NCBI GenBank assembly: GCA_947504115.1 | Contig: CANNGH010000006.1 | Span: 1 to 64,000, forward strand | Origin: an uncultured Sedimentitalea sp. | GTDB lineage: Bacteria > Pseudomonadota > Alphaproteobacteria > Rhodobacterales > Rhodobacteraceae | Direction of reading: 5' to 3' | DNA length: 64,000 nt | In this document: one piece after another, positions 1 to 8,822 of the stretch | Layout of the letters: every line of letters begins with the position of its first letter | How positions within the stretch are numbered: the stretch's first letter is position 1 | Translations under genes and position numbers: made by a program | The notes under the pieces: generated by a model | What the model was told of the DNA's origin: nothing | Seen by the model: only the letters and a program-made list of their open reading frames with translations | The model's database searches: none

Positions 1-51
1 TCTATGCACAGCGCGACGTGCTCGATATGGTCGCGTGAAACGAAGCTATAG

Positions 52-381
52 GTCTCCGGTGAAACCGGGGCGATTCACATTGCCCTCGCCGACATCCGCG
101 AGACCGTATCAGCGGCGGCAGCCCGCCTCGACATCGGCCCCACCCGCATGGATGAGGACAGCGTCGAACGCGCGCGGGACAGCTTGTTCATCGGGATGCC
201 CATCGCTGAGCAGGCGGCAGTTGAATCGCCGGAACCAGTGACTGCGGCTGTCGATATCCTGTCGGATGAACGCACCGATCAGCTGTTGAATAACGAAGAC
301 CGCCTTCCTGCGGTTACCACGTCGCAAATCAACGACCACAACGCCGACGACGAAGGCGGTGAAGAGCCGGAGATCCTGTGA
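52..381 (+). pseudogene. Remnant reading frame upstream of tniB, possibly the C-terminus of a TniA-like transposase
   Basis: This frame is open from just after a stop at 49-51 to a TGA at 379-381, which overlaps the ATG of the next gene (TGATG). The first in-frame ATG is at 148, and nothing upstream looks like a good start or ribosome site. The product piece has an acidic tail and no DDE catalytic residues, which would lie further upstream in a Mu/TniA-type transposase. Position and coupling to a tniB-like gene suggest the broken C-terminal end of tniA; no family signature in the fragment itself proves this. It could also be an unrelated small operon gene. The in-frame stop and the window edge prevent a better call. 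Confidence 0.3.
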
Positions 382-1421
382 TGGCGAACGCACCCGATAT
401 CAACATTGCACAGATCCGGGAGGCGGCCCGCAAGGCCGCCTCCCTCACCAAACGGTTTGTCAGGACCCAGCAGCAGTCGGATATTCTCGGCAAGCTGCTG
501 TTGCTTCATGAGGAACGGAACAGCCTCGCAAGCATGAACGCGCTGCGGAAGATCGACGGTCTCGCACTGGTGGCGCCGACAGGGTCCGGCAAGACCAGGA
601 CGCTCGAATGGGTGTTCTCGGAACTCGAACGGCTTTCTGCCGGAGTGGATCCCGGCGCGCCGAACCCGGTGAAGATCGCATCTGTCCGGGTCCGCACGCC
701 GGCTACCCTGCGGACCGCCGCAGAGGCTGTAATGCACGAAATCGGCTATCCCACAACGACCCGGAGCATGACAGACGCCACCATCTCCGTGCTCTGGGAG
801 CAGGTCCACTATCAGTTGAAGGAACTGAAGATCACGATCCTGCACTTCGATGAAGCCCAGGACATCTGGGGCAACGCGAACAAGCCGCAGCGCATCGCCG
901 TCATCAACACCCTCAAATCGCTGTCCCAGAACAAGGAATGGCCGGTCATCCTTGTCCTCTCGGGCACGGAAGAGCTCAAGGAGATGCTTAATCAGGATCA
1001 GCAACTGGGTCGCCGGATCAAACCGACCGAGCTTCGCCCCATCGCCAAGGCCACCGACGGCAAGACGATCCGGACGGTAATCAACAGCTACACCGCCGAG
1101 GTTGGCTTGCAGGGTTTCACGGAAAGCGATCCCAAGTTCATCGATCGCTTCTTTGTGGCCTGCTGCAACCGTCTTGGGATTGCCATCGACATCATCATCG
1201 GTGCCATCCAGCAGGCGCTGCTGGCAGGCGATACCGGGTTGACGGATCAACACTTCAGCCGGGCATTTTTCCACCTCGCCGAATGTGACGCCAATATGAA
1301 TCCGTTCGTGTCCGATGACTGGCGGGAGATCGACGCTTCCGTCCTTTACGCCAGAGAAGAGGATCTGCCTGATGAGGATCGGACGCCTCAGAGAAGCCCT
1401 CGCCTCACGAAGGCACGATGA
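381..1421 (+). CDS. TniB-like AAA+ transposition ATPase
   Basis: This is a 346-residue P-loop NTPase of the TniB/TnsC-like group, the ATP-dependent regulator that directs a TniA-type transposase to its target. Walker A is APTGSGKT at about residues 65-72, Walker B is ITILHFDEAQD at about 151-161, and a sensor-like ILVLSGTEE follows near 194, so the ATPase core looks intact. The length fits tniB. ATG 381 overlaps the stop of the preceding frame; a GTG at 378 is an alternative start. No tniQ or resolvase follows: after the stop comes noncoding sequence with a terminator. A diverged partial copy of the middle of this gene (753 to about 1119) lies at 3557-3920. The gene may still be translated, but the element around it looks incomplete. 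Confidence 0.75.
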   Translation: MANAPDINIAQIREAARKAASLTKRFVRTQQQSDILGKLLLLHEERNSLASMNALRKIDGLALVAPTGSGKTRTLEWVFSELERLSAGVDPGAPNPVKIASVRVRTPATLRTAAEAVMHEIGYPTTTRSMTDATISVLWEQVHYQLKELKITILHFDEAQDIWGNANKPQRIAVINTLKSLSQNKEWPVILVLSGTEELKEMLNQDQQLGRRIKPTELRPIAKATDGKTIRTVINSYTAEVGLQGFTESDPKFIDRFFVACCNRLGIAIDIIIGAIQQALLAGDTGLTDQHFSRAFFHLAECDANMNPFVSDDWREIDASVLYAREEDLPDEDRTPQRSPRLTKAR

Positions 1422-1583
1422 CCCCAAGGTCAGCAACACGACGGGTTTGCGGAATAACTCGTTGGCTCCAGTGCCCGGCGTAAGATCGCGTTGCCAATGA
1501 CAAATCAGATGAGGCACACGGCCAACTTCTTGGCGTTTTTCTAAACGCCCTCACCACCGTCAACGACAAAACCCGTAATAAAG

Positions 1584-1611
1584 AAAGCCCGGCCAGCAGG
1601 TCGGGCTTTTT
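1584..1611 (+). terminator. Rho-independent terminator downstream of tniB
   Basis: AAAGCCCG pairs with CGGGCTTT, extended inward by a G-T wobble and CC/GG pairs around an AGCA tetraloop, giving an 11-bp stem followed directly by a T-rich tract. It lies about 160 bases after the tniB-like stop and points in the same direction. Confidence 0.8.
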
Positions 1612-1660
1612 CTTTTATTTCTCGACGCTTACCTCAATCGCCGTCTTTTGAAGTCCGAAT

Positions 1661-1789
1661 TATTGCGGACAAGTTCTATGGCAAAAGCGGACCGTTTGGT
1701 GCATCCTCCAAAATCACGGCATTGTAAGTTATTGATTTCAATAATTAATTACCCATGCCTGAAATTCATTGCGGAAAGTTTATGTGGCA
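1661..1789. repeat. Spaced direct repeats resembling transposase-binding sites of a Tn7/Tn5053-type end
   Basis: The words TATTGCGGACAAGTTCTATG (1661-1680) and CATTGCGGAAAGTTTATGTG (1767-1786) are near-identical direct repeats about 105 bases apart, each followed by GGCA. Between and after them are shorter related words (AAGCGGAC near 1685, CAATTGACAG near 1798, GCAATTGTCA near 1818). Several spaced copies of a roughly 20-bp site at the edge of an AT-rich block is the usual form of TniA/TnsB-bound element ends. No terminal TGT..ACA boundary or target duplication was identified, so the end cannot be placed exactly. Confidence 0.35.
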
Positions 1790-1930
1790 GATGTCAGCAA
1801 TTGACAGGTTTTGGCCCGCAATTGTCATAGAATACGTCCGCAACCGGCTTTGGGGGCGAAATCCGGTTTTGATGCGATGAAATCGCTCGAATATGTTGAC
1901 TGAGAGAAAAACGAGAAGCGCTTTCCGTTT

Positions 1931-2700
1931 TTAAGTGGTTGTAAGCATTCCCGACCTCTGACCCGAGCATCGCGACCACGGTGGGTTGCCATGAAAGCCG
2001 CGCAGGATGTTGCGGTATTCGACGAAGTTGATGGTGACCGGGTTGTTGCTGCCGATGTTCTCGGTCAGGCCATAGGTGACGGCTTCCTCCTCGCGCTGGA
2101 AGGTGCCGAAAAGCTTGTCCCAGAGGATCAGAACGCCGCCGCGGTTCTTGTCGAGATATTTGCGGTTGGAGCCATGATGCACGCGGTGGACGGAGGGCGT
2201 GTTGAACACCTCGTCCAGCCAGCCGAGTTTATGCACCCGTTCGGTATGGATCCAGTGCTGATATTGCGCCACGAGGACAAGGCCGATCACCGCCTGGAAC
2301 GGGTTGAATCCCAGCAGGATCATCTGGATCAGGAAAACCCACTCGAACAGGCCCTCGACCCAGCTCAGCCGGAAACCGACCGTGAGGTTGTAGTCTTCCG
2401 AGGAGTGATGGACCGAATGGCTGGCCCAGAGGATGCGGCGCACGTGCTCGATCCGGTGCAGCCAGTAATAGGTAAAATCCGCCGCGATGAGCGCCAGCAC
2501 CCATGTCCACCACAGCATCGGGATTTCCCACGGGACCAGCCAGTAGAACGGCAGCAACCCGATGAGGCCGATGGAGGCGAAGACGGTGCCTTCCAAGACC
2601 TGACCGACGACGAAGATCGTGCAGTTCGCGGCGGTATCCTTCCAACGCCGTTTTCGGGAATCGCGGATTCCGATCTGCCGCAGGATGGCCAGCAGGTAGT
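1931..2700 (-). pseudogene. Truncated sterol desaturase / fatty acid hydroxylase superfamily gene
   Basis: The frame encodes the core of a membrane di-iron hydroxylase (PF04116): histidine boxes HRIEH, HSVHHS and HRVHHGSN in the expected order, with hydrophobic segments before and between them. Both ends look lost. Upstream (higher coordinates) the frame runs beyond 2700 into DNA that reads as an alpha/beta hydrolase on the other strand, so no native start remains. Downstream the similarity stops near 1990 after an EYRN motif, and the last 20 or so codons look random. The gene is bounded by mobile-element debris on both sides, so I call it a rearrangement remnant. The original substrate cannot be told. 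Confidence 0.7.
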
Positions 2701-3556
2701 GACATTCAGACTGGCGGCAACGCGCTGGAAGGCACGCTGATCGCCGCCGCAGGATCGTTGGTCGGACGATGGCTATCTGCCACTCGTCAATGCGCTGCTG
2801 GATGCCGGGATTTCCGTGTTCAGCTGGGACAAGCCCGACGTGGGCGCGTCGTCGGGCAACTGGCTGCACCAGTCCATGAGCGATCGGGCCAATGAGACTG
2901 TTGCCGCCCTCGCGGCGGTGCGGCAGGTCGCGGGCTTCGAGGGTCGCACCATCGGTCTGCTGGGCTTTTCGCAGGCGGGCTGGGTCCTGCCACGTGTGCC
3001 CGCGCGAACCGATGATGTGTCATTTTTGATCGTAATGGGCGGTGTCATTAACTGGCCGGCTGAGAGCCGATACTTCGCCACCATTCGGCTGGAACGTGAA
3101 GGAAAGACACCCGCCGAGATCGCGACGGAGCTGGCCCGACAGGCGGAAGCGGTCCGTATCTGGTTCGAGGGCGACAAGACATATGAAGACTACCTCATGG
3201 CGGAACGCGCTGCCGGTCGGCCGGAGGATCAGATACTCTCCGAGGGCAGGTTCCACTTCGCCCGGTTGAACTACGCCGAGGATGCCCGTGACAACATCGC
3301 CGGACTGACCCTGCCGGTGCTGGTGCTGTCGGGGGCCGAGGACCTGAACGCGGACCCGTATGAGACGGTGTCTGTCTGGCGGTCGCTTCTGAACGGGGTG
3401 CATCCGCGCAGCCGGTTCCGCGTGGTGCCGGACGCCACACATTCCCTGCTGTCGGCGGAGCGGTATAATTACCAGCTGCCCGACCAATGGCCTCGTTCGG
3501 CACAGTTGAGATATATCCTGTCGGGCCGCGACGCCTTTGCGGGGGACGTTCTGGAT
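2701..3556 (+). pseudogene. Broken alpha/beta hydrolase gene
   Basis: The frame around 2774-3556 reads as a serine hydrolase: the strand-turn segment SWDKPDVGASSG, the nucleophile elbow GFSQAG, an acid loop LSGAEDLNADP and the His segment DATHSLLS. The N-terminal start is damaged: the opening typical of these enzymes (TGGNALEGTLI) lies in a different frame at about 2713-2745, and the stretch that normally joins it to QDRWSDDGYLPL, including the HG oxyanion segment, is missing. The C-terminus is replaced from about 3557 by tniB sequence. The longest open frame with a start begins at GTG 2816. The gene is therefore frameshifted, internally deleted and fused, and unlikely to give a working hydrolase. 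Confidence 0.7.
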
Positions 3557-3988
3557 ACGACAACCCGAAGCATGACGGACTCCACAATCTCCGTGCTCTG
3601 GGAACAGGTTCATTTCCAGTTGAAGGAACTGAAGATCACGATCCTGCACTTCGATGATGCACAGGATATCTGGGGCAATGCGAACAGGCCGCAACGCAAG
3701 GCCGTTATCAACACCTTGAAATCCCTGTCGCAGAACAAGGAGTGGCCGGTCATCCTCGTGCTCTCGGGCACCGAGGAGCTGAAGGAAATGCTCAATCAGG
3801 ATCAGCAACTGGGTCGCCTGATCAAACCGACCGAGCTTCGCCCGATCAAGGCCACCGACACCAAAACGATCCGGGTCGTGATCAAAAGCTATACCGCTGA
3901 GGTCGGCTTACAGGGCTTACCGGATGTGCGATGCAAGGGGTGGACCGCGCACGCGCAGTTCCCTTTGTCCGGTGAATCGCCTATCTGA
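3557..3988 (+). pseudogene. Partial tniB copy fused in frame to the hydrolase remnant
   Basis: From about 3557 to 3920 the translation follows residues 125-247 of the upstream TniB-like protein with scattered substitutions (for example ITILHFDDAQD in place of ITILHFDEAQD, and loss of one codon near LRPI). It stays in the same frame as the hydrolase, so a single 390-codon open frame (2816-3988) joins the two. The fragment has no Walker A motif and its Walker B Glu is Asp, so ATPase function is not expected. After about 3920 the sequence no longer matches, and the frame ends at 3988. Many changes against the first copy suggest an old duplication or remains of a second related element. Confidence 0.75.
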
Positions 3989-3993
3989 AAGGC

Positions 3994-4227
3994 ATGGACG
4001 ATATCAGCGATACACTCGATGCTCGCGGGCTGCTTTGCCCCCTGCCCGTTCTCAAAGCGCGCAAGCGGCTGCGATCGCTGCCTGATGGCGGCGTGCTGCG
4101 GCTGATCGCGGACGATCCGGCGGCAGTCGTGGATGTGCCGCATTTCTGCGCCGAAGCGCGCCATGCCCTGTTGTCGCAGGAGGAAAGCGACGGCGCGCAG
4201 ACCTATCTGATCCGCAAGGGCGGCTGA
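3994..4227 (+). CDS. TusA/SirA-family sulfur-carrier protein
   Basis: A 77-residue protein with the family signature CPLP at residues 15-18 (LLCPLPVLKARKRL); the Cys is the persulfide-carrying residue in TusA-type sulfur-transfer proteins used in tRNA thiolation, molybdenum cofactor or sulfur oxidation pathways. Size and the single domain are standard. AAAGG sits just before the ATG. It is convergent with rne, which ends 49 bases away, and the hairpin between them serves rne. Nothing nearby tells which sulfur pathway it feeds. It is the first intact gene after the mobile-element patch. Confidence 0.85.
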   Translation: MDDISDTLDARGLLCPLPVLKARKRLRSLPDGGVLRLIADDPAAVVDVPHFCAEARHALLSQEESDGAQTYLIRKGG

Positions 4228-4231
4228 CGGC

Positions 4232-4260
4232 AAAAAAGGGCGGATCCCGTGGACCCGCCC
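4232..4260 (-). terminator. Rho-independent terminator of rne
   Basis: Read on the minus strand, GGGCGG pairs with CCGCCC with inner complementary bases around a short ACG loop, followed by six T residues. It lies 16 bases beyond the rne stop codon and between the convergent tusA-like and rne genes. On the plus strand the hairpin lacks a T-tract, so it should act mainly for rne. Confidence 0.8.
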
Positions 4261-4276
4261 CTTGCCATTTCCGACT

Positions 4277-6997
4277 TCATCCACCCAGCGACCACCAACC
4301 GCGCCGCTTGGGTTTGGCCGGTTCGTCACGATCCTCATGCACCGGTTCCGAAGTCTCCTCGGTCTCGATCTGTTCCGCAGCTTCGGGCCGGGCGTCGGTT
4401 TGCGCCGTCTCGGTCACCGGTTGCGGTTCGGGGATCGCTGCCGGTTCTGCCGCCGGTGCGTCGGGTTTCGCAGCCGGCTTTTCGGGCGTGGGCGCGGGAT
4501 CGTCTTGTGCCGCGGCGCCGTTATCGGTGCGGATGGGCACTCGCGTGGTCTTGTCCGCCGCAGCCCCCTCTGCCTCTCCGGCAGGCGCGGCCGGCTTGTC
4601 GTCCGTCGCGGCCGCTGCCGGGCGTGACCGGCTGGACCGGGTGCGCACGACCTTCTTGGGCTGCTCGCTGGCGCCGCCCTCGTCCGGAGTCGCCTCGGCC
4701 GCCTGCGTCGCATCCTCGGGCGCGTCGGTCCGTGCCGCCGCTGCCCTGCCGCGCGACGAGGACGATCTGCGGCGTGAAGCGGGCTGTTGCTCGGGGGTCA
4801 CGTCCTCTGCCGATGCACCGTCGGCATCCGGGGCAGCGCCGTTCCCAGCCGTTTGCACGACCGGTTCGGCATCCGCACCGGTTTGCGCCGCCGCGCTGTC
4901 ATCCTGCCCGCCGTTATCACTGGTCGAGTCGGATTTACCGTTCTTGCTGCGCCGGGGGCGGCGGCGGCGCTTGCGCTTGGATTTGCCCTCGCCGTCGTTG
5001 TTGCCATCACCGTTATCGGTCGCGGATTCCGTCTGGTCCTCGTCCTCGTCGCTGTCCGCCTCGTCGGCATCGACCTGATCCATCAGCGAGGTATCGACCG
5101 ATACCACCGGCCCCGTGGCGATCGGCACCGGGCGGCTGGCGGTCTTGAACTTCTCCAGCGAAAAATCGGGGCTGACCAGTTGCACGTCGCCCTCGACGCG
5201 CACCGAAAGACCATAGCGCGTTTCGATCTGGGCGATGCGTTCGCGCTTCTGGTTCATCAGGAAATTGGCGATGCCGACCGGTGCCCGCACGAGAATTTCG
5301 CGCGAACGGCGGCGCACGCCCTCTTCCTCGATCTGGCGCAGGATGTTCAGCGCCATATTGTCGTCCGACCGGATCAGCCCGGTGCCGTGACAGGCCGGGC
5401 AAGGCTGCGTCGTCGCCTCGATCATGCCGGGGCGCAGGCGCTGGCGCGACATCTCCAGCAGGCCGAAACCGCTGATCCGGCCTACCTGAATGCGGGCGCG
5501 GTCGGTCTTCAGCTTGTCTTTCAGCTTTTTCTCGACGGCGGCGTTGTTCTTGCGCTCGTCCATGTCGATGAAGTCGATGACGATCAGACCGGCCAGGTCG
5601 CGCAGGCGCAACTGGCGGGCGACCTCTTCGGCGGCCTCGAGGTTGGTCTTGGTGGCGGTGTCCTCGATGCTGCCTTCCTTGGTGGCGCGGCCCGAGTTGA
5701 CGTCGATCGCCACCAGCGCCTCGGTCACGCCGATCACCAGGTAGCCGCCGGATTTCAGTTGCACCGTCGGATTGAACATCGAGCTGAGATAGCTTTCAAC
5801 CTGGAACCGCGCGAACAGCGGCATCGTGTCCTGGTAATGCTTCACGTTCTTGGCGTGGGACGGCATGATCATCTTCATGAAGTCCTTGGCGATGCGGTAG
5901 CCGCGTTCGCCCTCGACCAGAACCTCGTCGATCTCGCGGCTGTAAAGATCGCGGATCGAGCGCTTGATCAGATCGCCCTCGGCATAGATGCGCGCGGGTG
6001 CGATGGATTTCAGCGTCAGTTCGCGGATTTGCTCCCACAGGCGCTGGAGATATTCATAGTCGCGCCGGATTTCGGTCTTGGTGCGCTTCGCGCCGGCGGT
6101 GCGCACGATCAGCCCGGCGCCCCTGGGCACGTCGATCTCGGCCGCGATCTCTTTCAGCTTCTTGCGGTCGGCCGCGTTGGTGATCTTGCGCGAGATCCCG
6201 CCGCCGCGTGCGGTGTTGGGCATCAGCACGCAATAGCGCCCGGCGAGGCTGAGATAGGTGGTCAGTGCCGCGCCCTTGTTGCCGCGCTCCTCTTTCACGA
6301 CCTGCACCAGCAGGATCTGGCGCACCTTGATGACTTCCTGGATCTTGTATTTGCGCGGACGCGGCTTGCGCGCGGGACGCAGATCGTCGTGATCGTCATC
6401 GTCGGCGACCGATTCGATGCTGGAATCCTTGGCGCTGGGGTCGATGCTGTCGCTGTCGTCCCCATCGTCGTCATTGTCGTCGTTGTCGCAGTCGCCGTTA
6501 TCGTCGTCCTGCGGTTCCTCGACCGGCGTTTCCCCGACACGATCCATCGGCGACGATCCTTCGGAGGTGTCGTCATCGCTGAAATCGATCGTTTCCATGC
6601 CGGTTATGTCGGCGGAGTCCACGGCATCGTCGGAGACCACCGTCTCGGCCCGCGGTTTCGCGCGCGCGCGTCTGGGCGTTGCGTCTTCCTCGGATTTCAT
6701 CGCCTCGGCGTGGGCGTGTTCCTCCGCCATCAGCGCCTCGCGGTCGGCGACGGGGATCTGGTAGTAATCGGGGTGAACCTCGGAAAACGCCAGAAAGCCG
6801 TGCCGGTTTCCGCCGTAATCGACGAACGCCGCCTGCAGCGACGGTTCGACGCGCGTTACCTTGGCAAGGTAGATGTTGCCGGCAAGTTGTCTCTTGTTCT
6901 CGGATTCGAAGTCGAATTCCTCGACCTTGTTTCCATCCACCACCACGACGCGGGTTTCCTCCGCGTGGGTGGCATCGATAAGCATTTTTTTGACCAT
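4277..6997 (-). CDS. rne: Ribonuclease E
   Basis: A 906-residue endoribonuclease that starts mRNA decay, processes rRNA and tRNA precursors, and scaffolds the degradosome. MLIDATHAEETRVVVVDG opens the protein, then the S1 domain, which is split by an acidic Asp/Glu/Ser-rich insert of roughly 140 residues after about residue 95 and resumes at RKYKIQEVIKVRQILLVQ. The catalytic DNase I-like core has DVNSGR and DFIDM, the metal-binding Asp segments, and CPACHGTG is the zinc-link that holds dimers. The last 300 residues are low-complexity, rich in E, A, P and R, typical of the degradosome-binding tail, ending RRGWWSLGG. I chose ATG 6997 (MVKKMLIDA) because AAGG lies close upstream; ATG 7015 is the longer alternative. 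Convergent with the tusA-like gene, with its own terminator. Confidence 0.95.
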   Translation of the reverse strand: MVKKMLIDATHAEETRVVVVDGNKVEEFDFESENKRQLAGNIYLAKVTRVEPSLQAAFVDYGGNRHGFLAFSEVHPDYYQIPVADREALMAEEHAHAEAMKSEEDATPRRARAKPRAETVVSDDAVDSADITGMETIDFSDDDTSEGSSPMDRVGETPVEEPQDDDNGDCDNDDNDDDGDDSDSIDPSAKDSSIESVADDDDHDDLRPARKPRPRKYKIQEVIKVRQILLVQVVKEERGNKGAALTTYLSLAGRYCVLMPNTARGGGISRKITNAADRKKLKEIAAEIDVPRGAGLIVRTAGAKRTKTEIRRDYEYLQRLWEQIRELTLKSIAPARIYAEGDLIKRSIRDLYSREIDEVLVEGERGYRIAKDFMKMIMPSHAKNVKHYQDTMPLFARFQVESYLSSMFNPTVQLKSGGYLVIGVTEALVAIDVNSGRATKEGSIEDTATKTNLEAAEEVARQLRLRDLAGLIVIDFIDMDERKNNAAVEKKLKDKLKTDRARIQVGRISGFGLLEMSRQRLRPGMIEATTQPCPACHGTGLIRSDDNMALNILRQIEEEGVRRRSREILVRAPVGIANFLMNQKRERIAQIETRYGLSVRVEGDVQLVSPDFSLEKFKTASRPVPIATGPVVSVDTSLMDQVDADEADSDEDEDQTESATDNGDGNNDGEGKSKRKRRRRPRRSKNGKSDSTSDNGGQDDSAAAQTGADAEPVVQTAGNGAAPDADGASAEDVTPEQQPASRRRSSSSRGRAAAARTDAPEDATQAAEATPDEGGASEQPKKVVRTRSSRSRPAAAATDDKPAAPAGEAEGAAADKTTRVPIRTDNGAAAQDDPAPTPEKPAAKPDAPAAEPAAIPEPQPVTETAQTDARPEAAEQIETEETSEPVHEDRDEPAKPKRRGWWSLGG

Positions 6998-7466
6998 GTT
7001 ACCTTGTTGCACCACGACAAAGCGGCCCGACCTGGCGGACGGGCGCGTTTGGGGTGATGTCTTGTCAGGGCGATATCAGATGCGGCACGGCATGCGTTCG
7101 GACAGGGTGTGGCGTAACCGCCCCCTGCCCTTGTGCTCAATCCTCGCGCGCGCGTCATCGCGGTTCTTCTCCGACAGGTCGGGACACTCCCGGCCCTGCC
7201 CATTCTTTCCCTTGCCGAATTGTCATACGGTCAAAGGCATTACGTTGATCCCGGTAAAGGATCGCATCGGTCTGGTCAGACCATGGGTGCAGTTTGCAGC
7301 CCCGTCCGGCTCAGCGAAACTCATGCCGGAGCGCGGCGATTTGCCGCCGCGGTCCGTTCCCGCACAATATGGTCAAATATGGGGGAATGACAATGGGCAA
7401 TTTTCCCCGGAACCGGTCCGGCCGGGGCACGGAATGGAAAATCCGCGCCCCACCAACATCGCCGTG
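6998..7466. other. Noncoding region between dctD and rne: presumed rne promoter and long 5' leader
   Basis: About 470 bases without a supportable gene. Both neighbours are on the minus strand, so this holds the end of the dctD transcript and the start of rne; a long leader is usual for rne because the enzyme controls its own mRNA there. On the minus strand TTGTCA (7388-7393) and TATTGT (7364-7369) with an 18-base spacer are a weak candidate promoter. A GC-rich dyad near 7405-7432 has no T-tract. No riboswitch or small ORF was recognised. Confidence 0.4.
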
Positions 7467-8801
7467 TCAGAGATAATCCGACCGCTGCAGCCCGTATTTC
7501 GCCATCTTCTCGTTCAGGGTGCGGCGCGGCAGGCACAGTTCGTCCATGACACTGGCAATGCTGCCCTTGTGGCGGCGCATGGTGTTGTCGATCAGCATGC
7601 GCTCGAACGCCTCGACATATTCCTTGAGCGGCTTACCTTCGGTGGTCATCACCGGCTGCATCTCGTCGTGATCCGACATCAGCAGCGACGCGATCGTGCC
7701 CGACCCGCGGCGCGATTGCAGCACCGCGCGTTCGGCGATGTTGATCAGCTGGCGCACGTTGCCCGGCCACGGCGCCTGCAACAGCTGCGCGGCCTCCTGC
7801 GCGGAAACCTGTGGCGCCTCGCAGCCGTATTCATCGGCGAATTGTTCCGACAGGCGCGTGAACAGCATCAGGATGTCCTCGCCGCGCTGGCGCAGCGGCG
7901 GCACGGTAATGCGCAGGGCGGCCAGACGATAGAACAGGTCGGGGCGCAGCGCGTCTTCGAGGGTGCGTCCGGCCTCCTGCATGTTGGAAATGGCGACGAT
8001 GCGGGTCTCGGCCGGGGTGCCCTGCTCGTTGATCACGCTCAGCAGCCTTGCCTGCAAGGTCTCGCTCAGCGCATCGATATCCTCCAGCACCAACGTGCCG
8101 CCGCGCGCCTCCTCGATGGCGGGCAGTTGCGCGTCTTCGGGATTCATCGGACCGAACAGCCGCTTGGACAGCGTCTCTTCCTCGAGCGCGGCACAACTGA
8201 CGAGAACGAATTTCTTGCCCGCACGGCTGCCCACCGCGTGCAGCGCATGGGCCACCAGCGTCTTGCCGGTGCCGGTTTCGCCATCGATCAGCACATGGCC
8301 ATCGGCCTGCCCCAGATCGAGAATGTCCTCTTTCAGGCGTTCCATCACCGGGCTGGAACCGATCAGCTTTTTCATCAACTGGCTGCCGTCGCTCAACTCG
8401 CGCCGCAGGGCACGGTTGTCCAGCGTCAGGCGCCGGGCATTGGTGGCCCGCTTGGCCAGTTCCGACATGCGGTCCGGGTTGAACGGCTTTTCCAGGAAAT
8501 CGAACGCGCCCACGCGCATCGCCTCGACCGCCATCGGCACGTCGCCGTGGCCGGTGATCATGATGACCGGCATCGCGCTGTCGCTGCCCATGAGCTTCTT
8601 GAGAAACTGCATGCCGTCCATGCCGGGCATGCGGATGTCGGAAATCACGATTCCGGGGTAATCCGGACCCAGCTTTTTCAGCGCGTCCTCGGCGCTGGAG
8701 AAGGTCTCGGTGTCATAGCCCGACAGCGCCAGCCACTGGCTGATGCTTTGTCGCATGTCCTGTTCGTCGTCCACGATCGCAATTTTCATCGCCTGCGCCA
8801 T
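7467..8801 (-). CDS. dctD: C4-dicarboxylate response regulator DctD, NtrC family, lacking GAFTGA
   Basis: A 444-residue response regulator paired with DctB; DctBD systems sense C4-dicarboxylates and control their uptake. The receiver domain has VDDE and the phospho-acceptor segment VISDIRMPGMDG. The central AAA+ domain has Walker A GETGTGKT, then SCAALEEETLSKRLFG, then goes straight to EEARGGTLVLEDID. The GAFTGA loop that sigma-54 activators use to contact RNA polymerase is absent, replaced by a shortened segment (PMNPEDAQLPA). A Fis-type HTH (IASVMDELCLPRRTLNEKM) ends the protein. ATG 8801 follows AAGGTGA; GTG 8804 and ATG 8789 are alternatives. It lies 21 bases after dctB, in one transcript. 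A missing GAFTGA suggests it does not activate sigma-54 directly, as known for Rhodobacter capsulatus NtrC. Confidence 0.88.
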   Translation of the reverse strand: MAQAMKIAIVDDEQDMRQSISQWLALSGYDTETFSSAEDALKKLGPDYPGIVISDIRMPGMDGMQFLKKLMGSDSAMPVIMITGHGDVPMAVEAMRVGAFDFLEKPFNPDRMSELAKRATNARRLTLDNRALRRELSDGSQLMKKLIGSSPVMERLKEDILDLGQADGHVLIDGETGTGKTLVAHALHAVGSRAGKKFVLVSCAALEEETLSKRLFGPMNPEDAQLPAIEEARGGTLVLEDIDALSETLQARLLSVINEQGTPAETRIVAISNMQEAGRTLEDALRPDLFYRLAALRITVPPLRQRGEDILMLFTRLSEQFADEYGCEAPQVSAQEAAQLLQAPWPGNVRQLINIAERAVLQSRRGSGTIASLLMSDHDEMQPVMTTEGKPLKEYVEAFERMLIDNTMRRHKGSIASVMDELCLPRRTLNEKMAKYGLQRSDYL

Positions 8802-8822
8802 CACTGGTCACCTTTTCGCTTG

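Larger units (their letters stand above)
1422..1930. other. Noncoding stretch after tniB, partly AT-rich
   Basis: About 500 bases without a supportable gene. The first part holds a strong rho-independent terminator (1584-1611). From about 1640 to 1920 the sequence is visibly more AT-rich than its surroundings and carries repeated TTGCGGA/AAGTT motifs and CAATTG-containing words, which looks like a transposon end rather than coding DNA. Short open frames here have no recognisable product or ribosome site. The left boundary of the truncated desaturase gene lies at its right edge. Confidence 0.5.

Noticed and set aside
2816-3988. Genuine hydrolase-ATPase fusion protein
   Set aside because: The hydrolase front is frameshifted and internally deleted, and the ATPase part lacks Walker A, so a rearrangement relic is more likely.
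4787-7057. 756-codon open frame antisense to rne, and similar long antisense frames over dctB (8886-11321), the radical SAM gene (13843-15186) and ccmF (18272-20386)
   Set aside because: They mirror strong genes in high-GC DNA, have Arg/His/Gln-rich or otherwise unnatural composition, and show no family motifs or ribosome sites.
7400-7435. GC-rich dyad after dctD as a terminator
   Set aside because: No T-tract follows on the minus strand, so it does not meet the rho-independent pattern.
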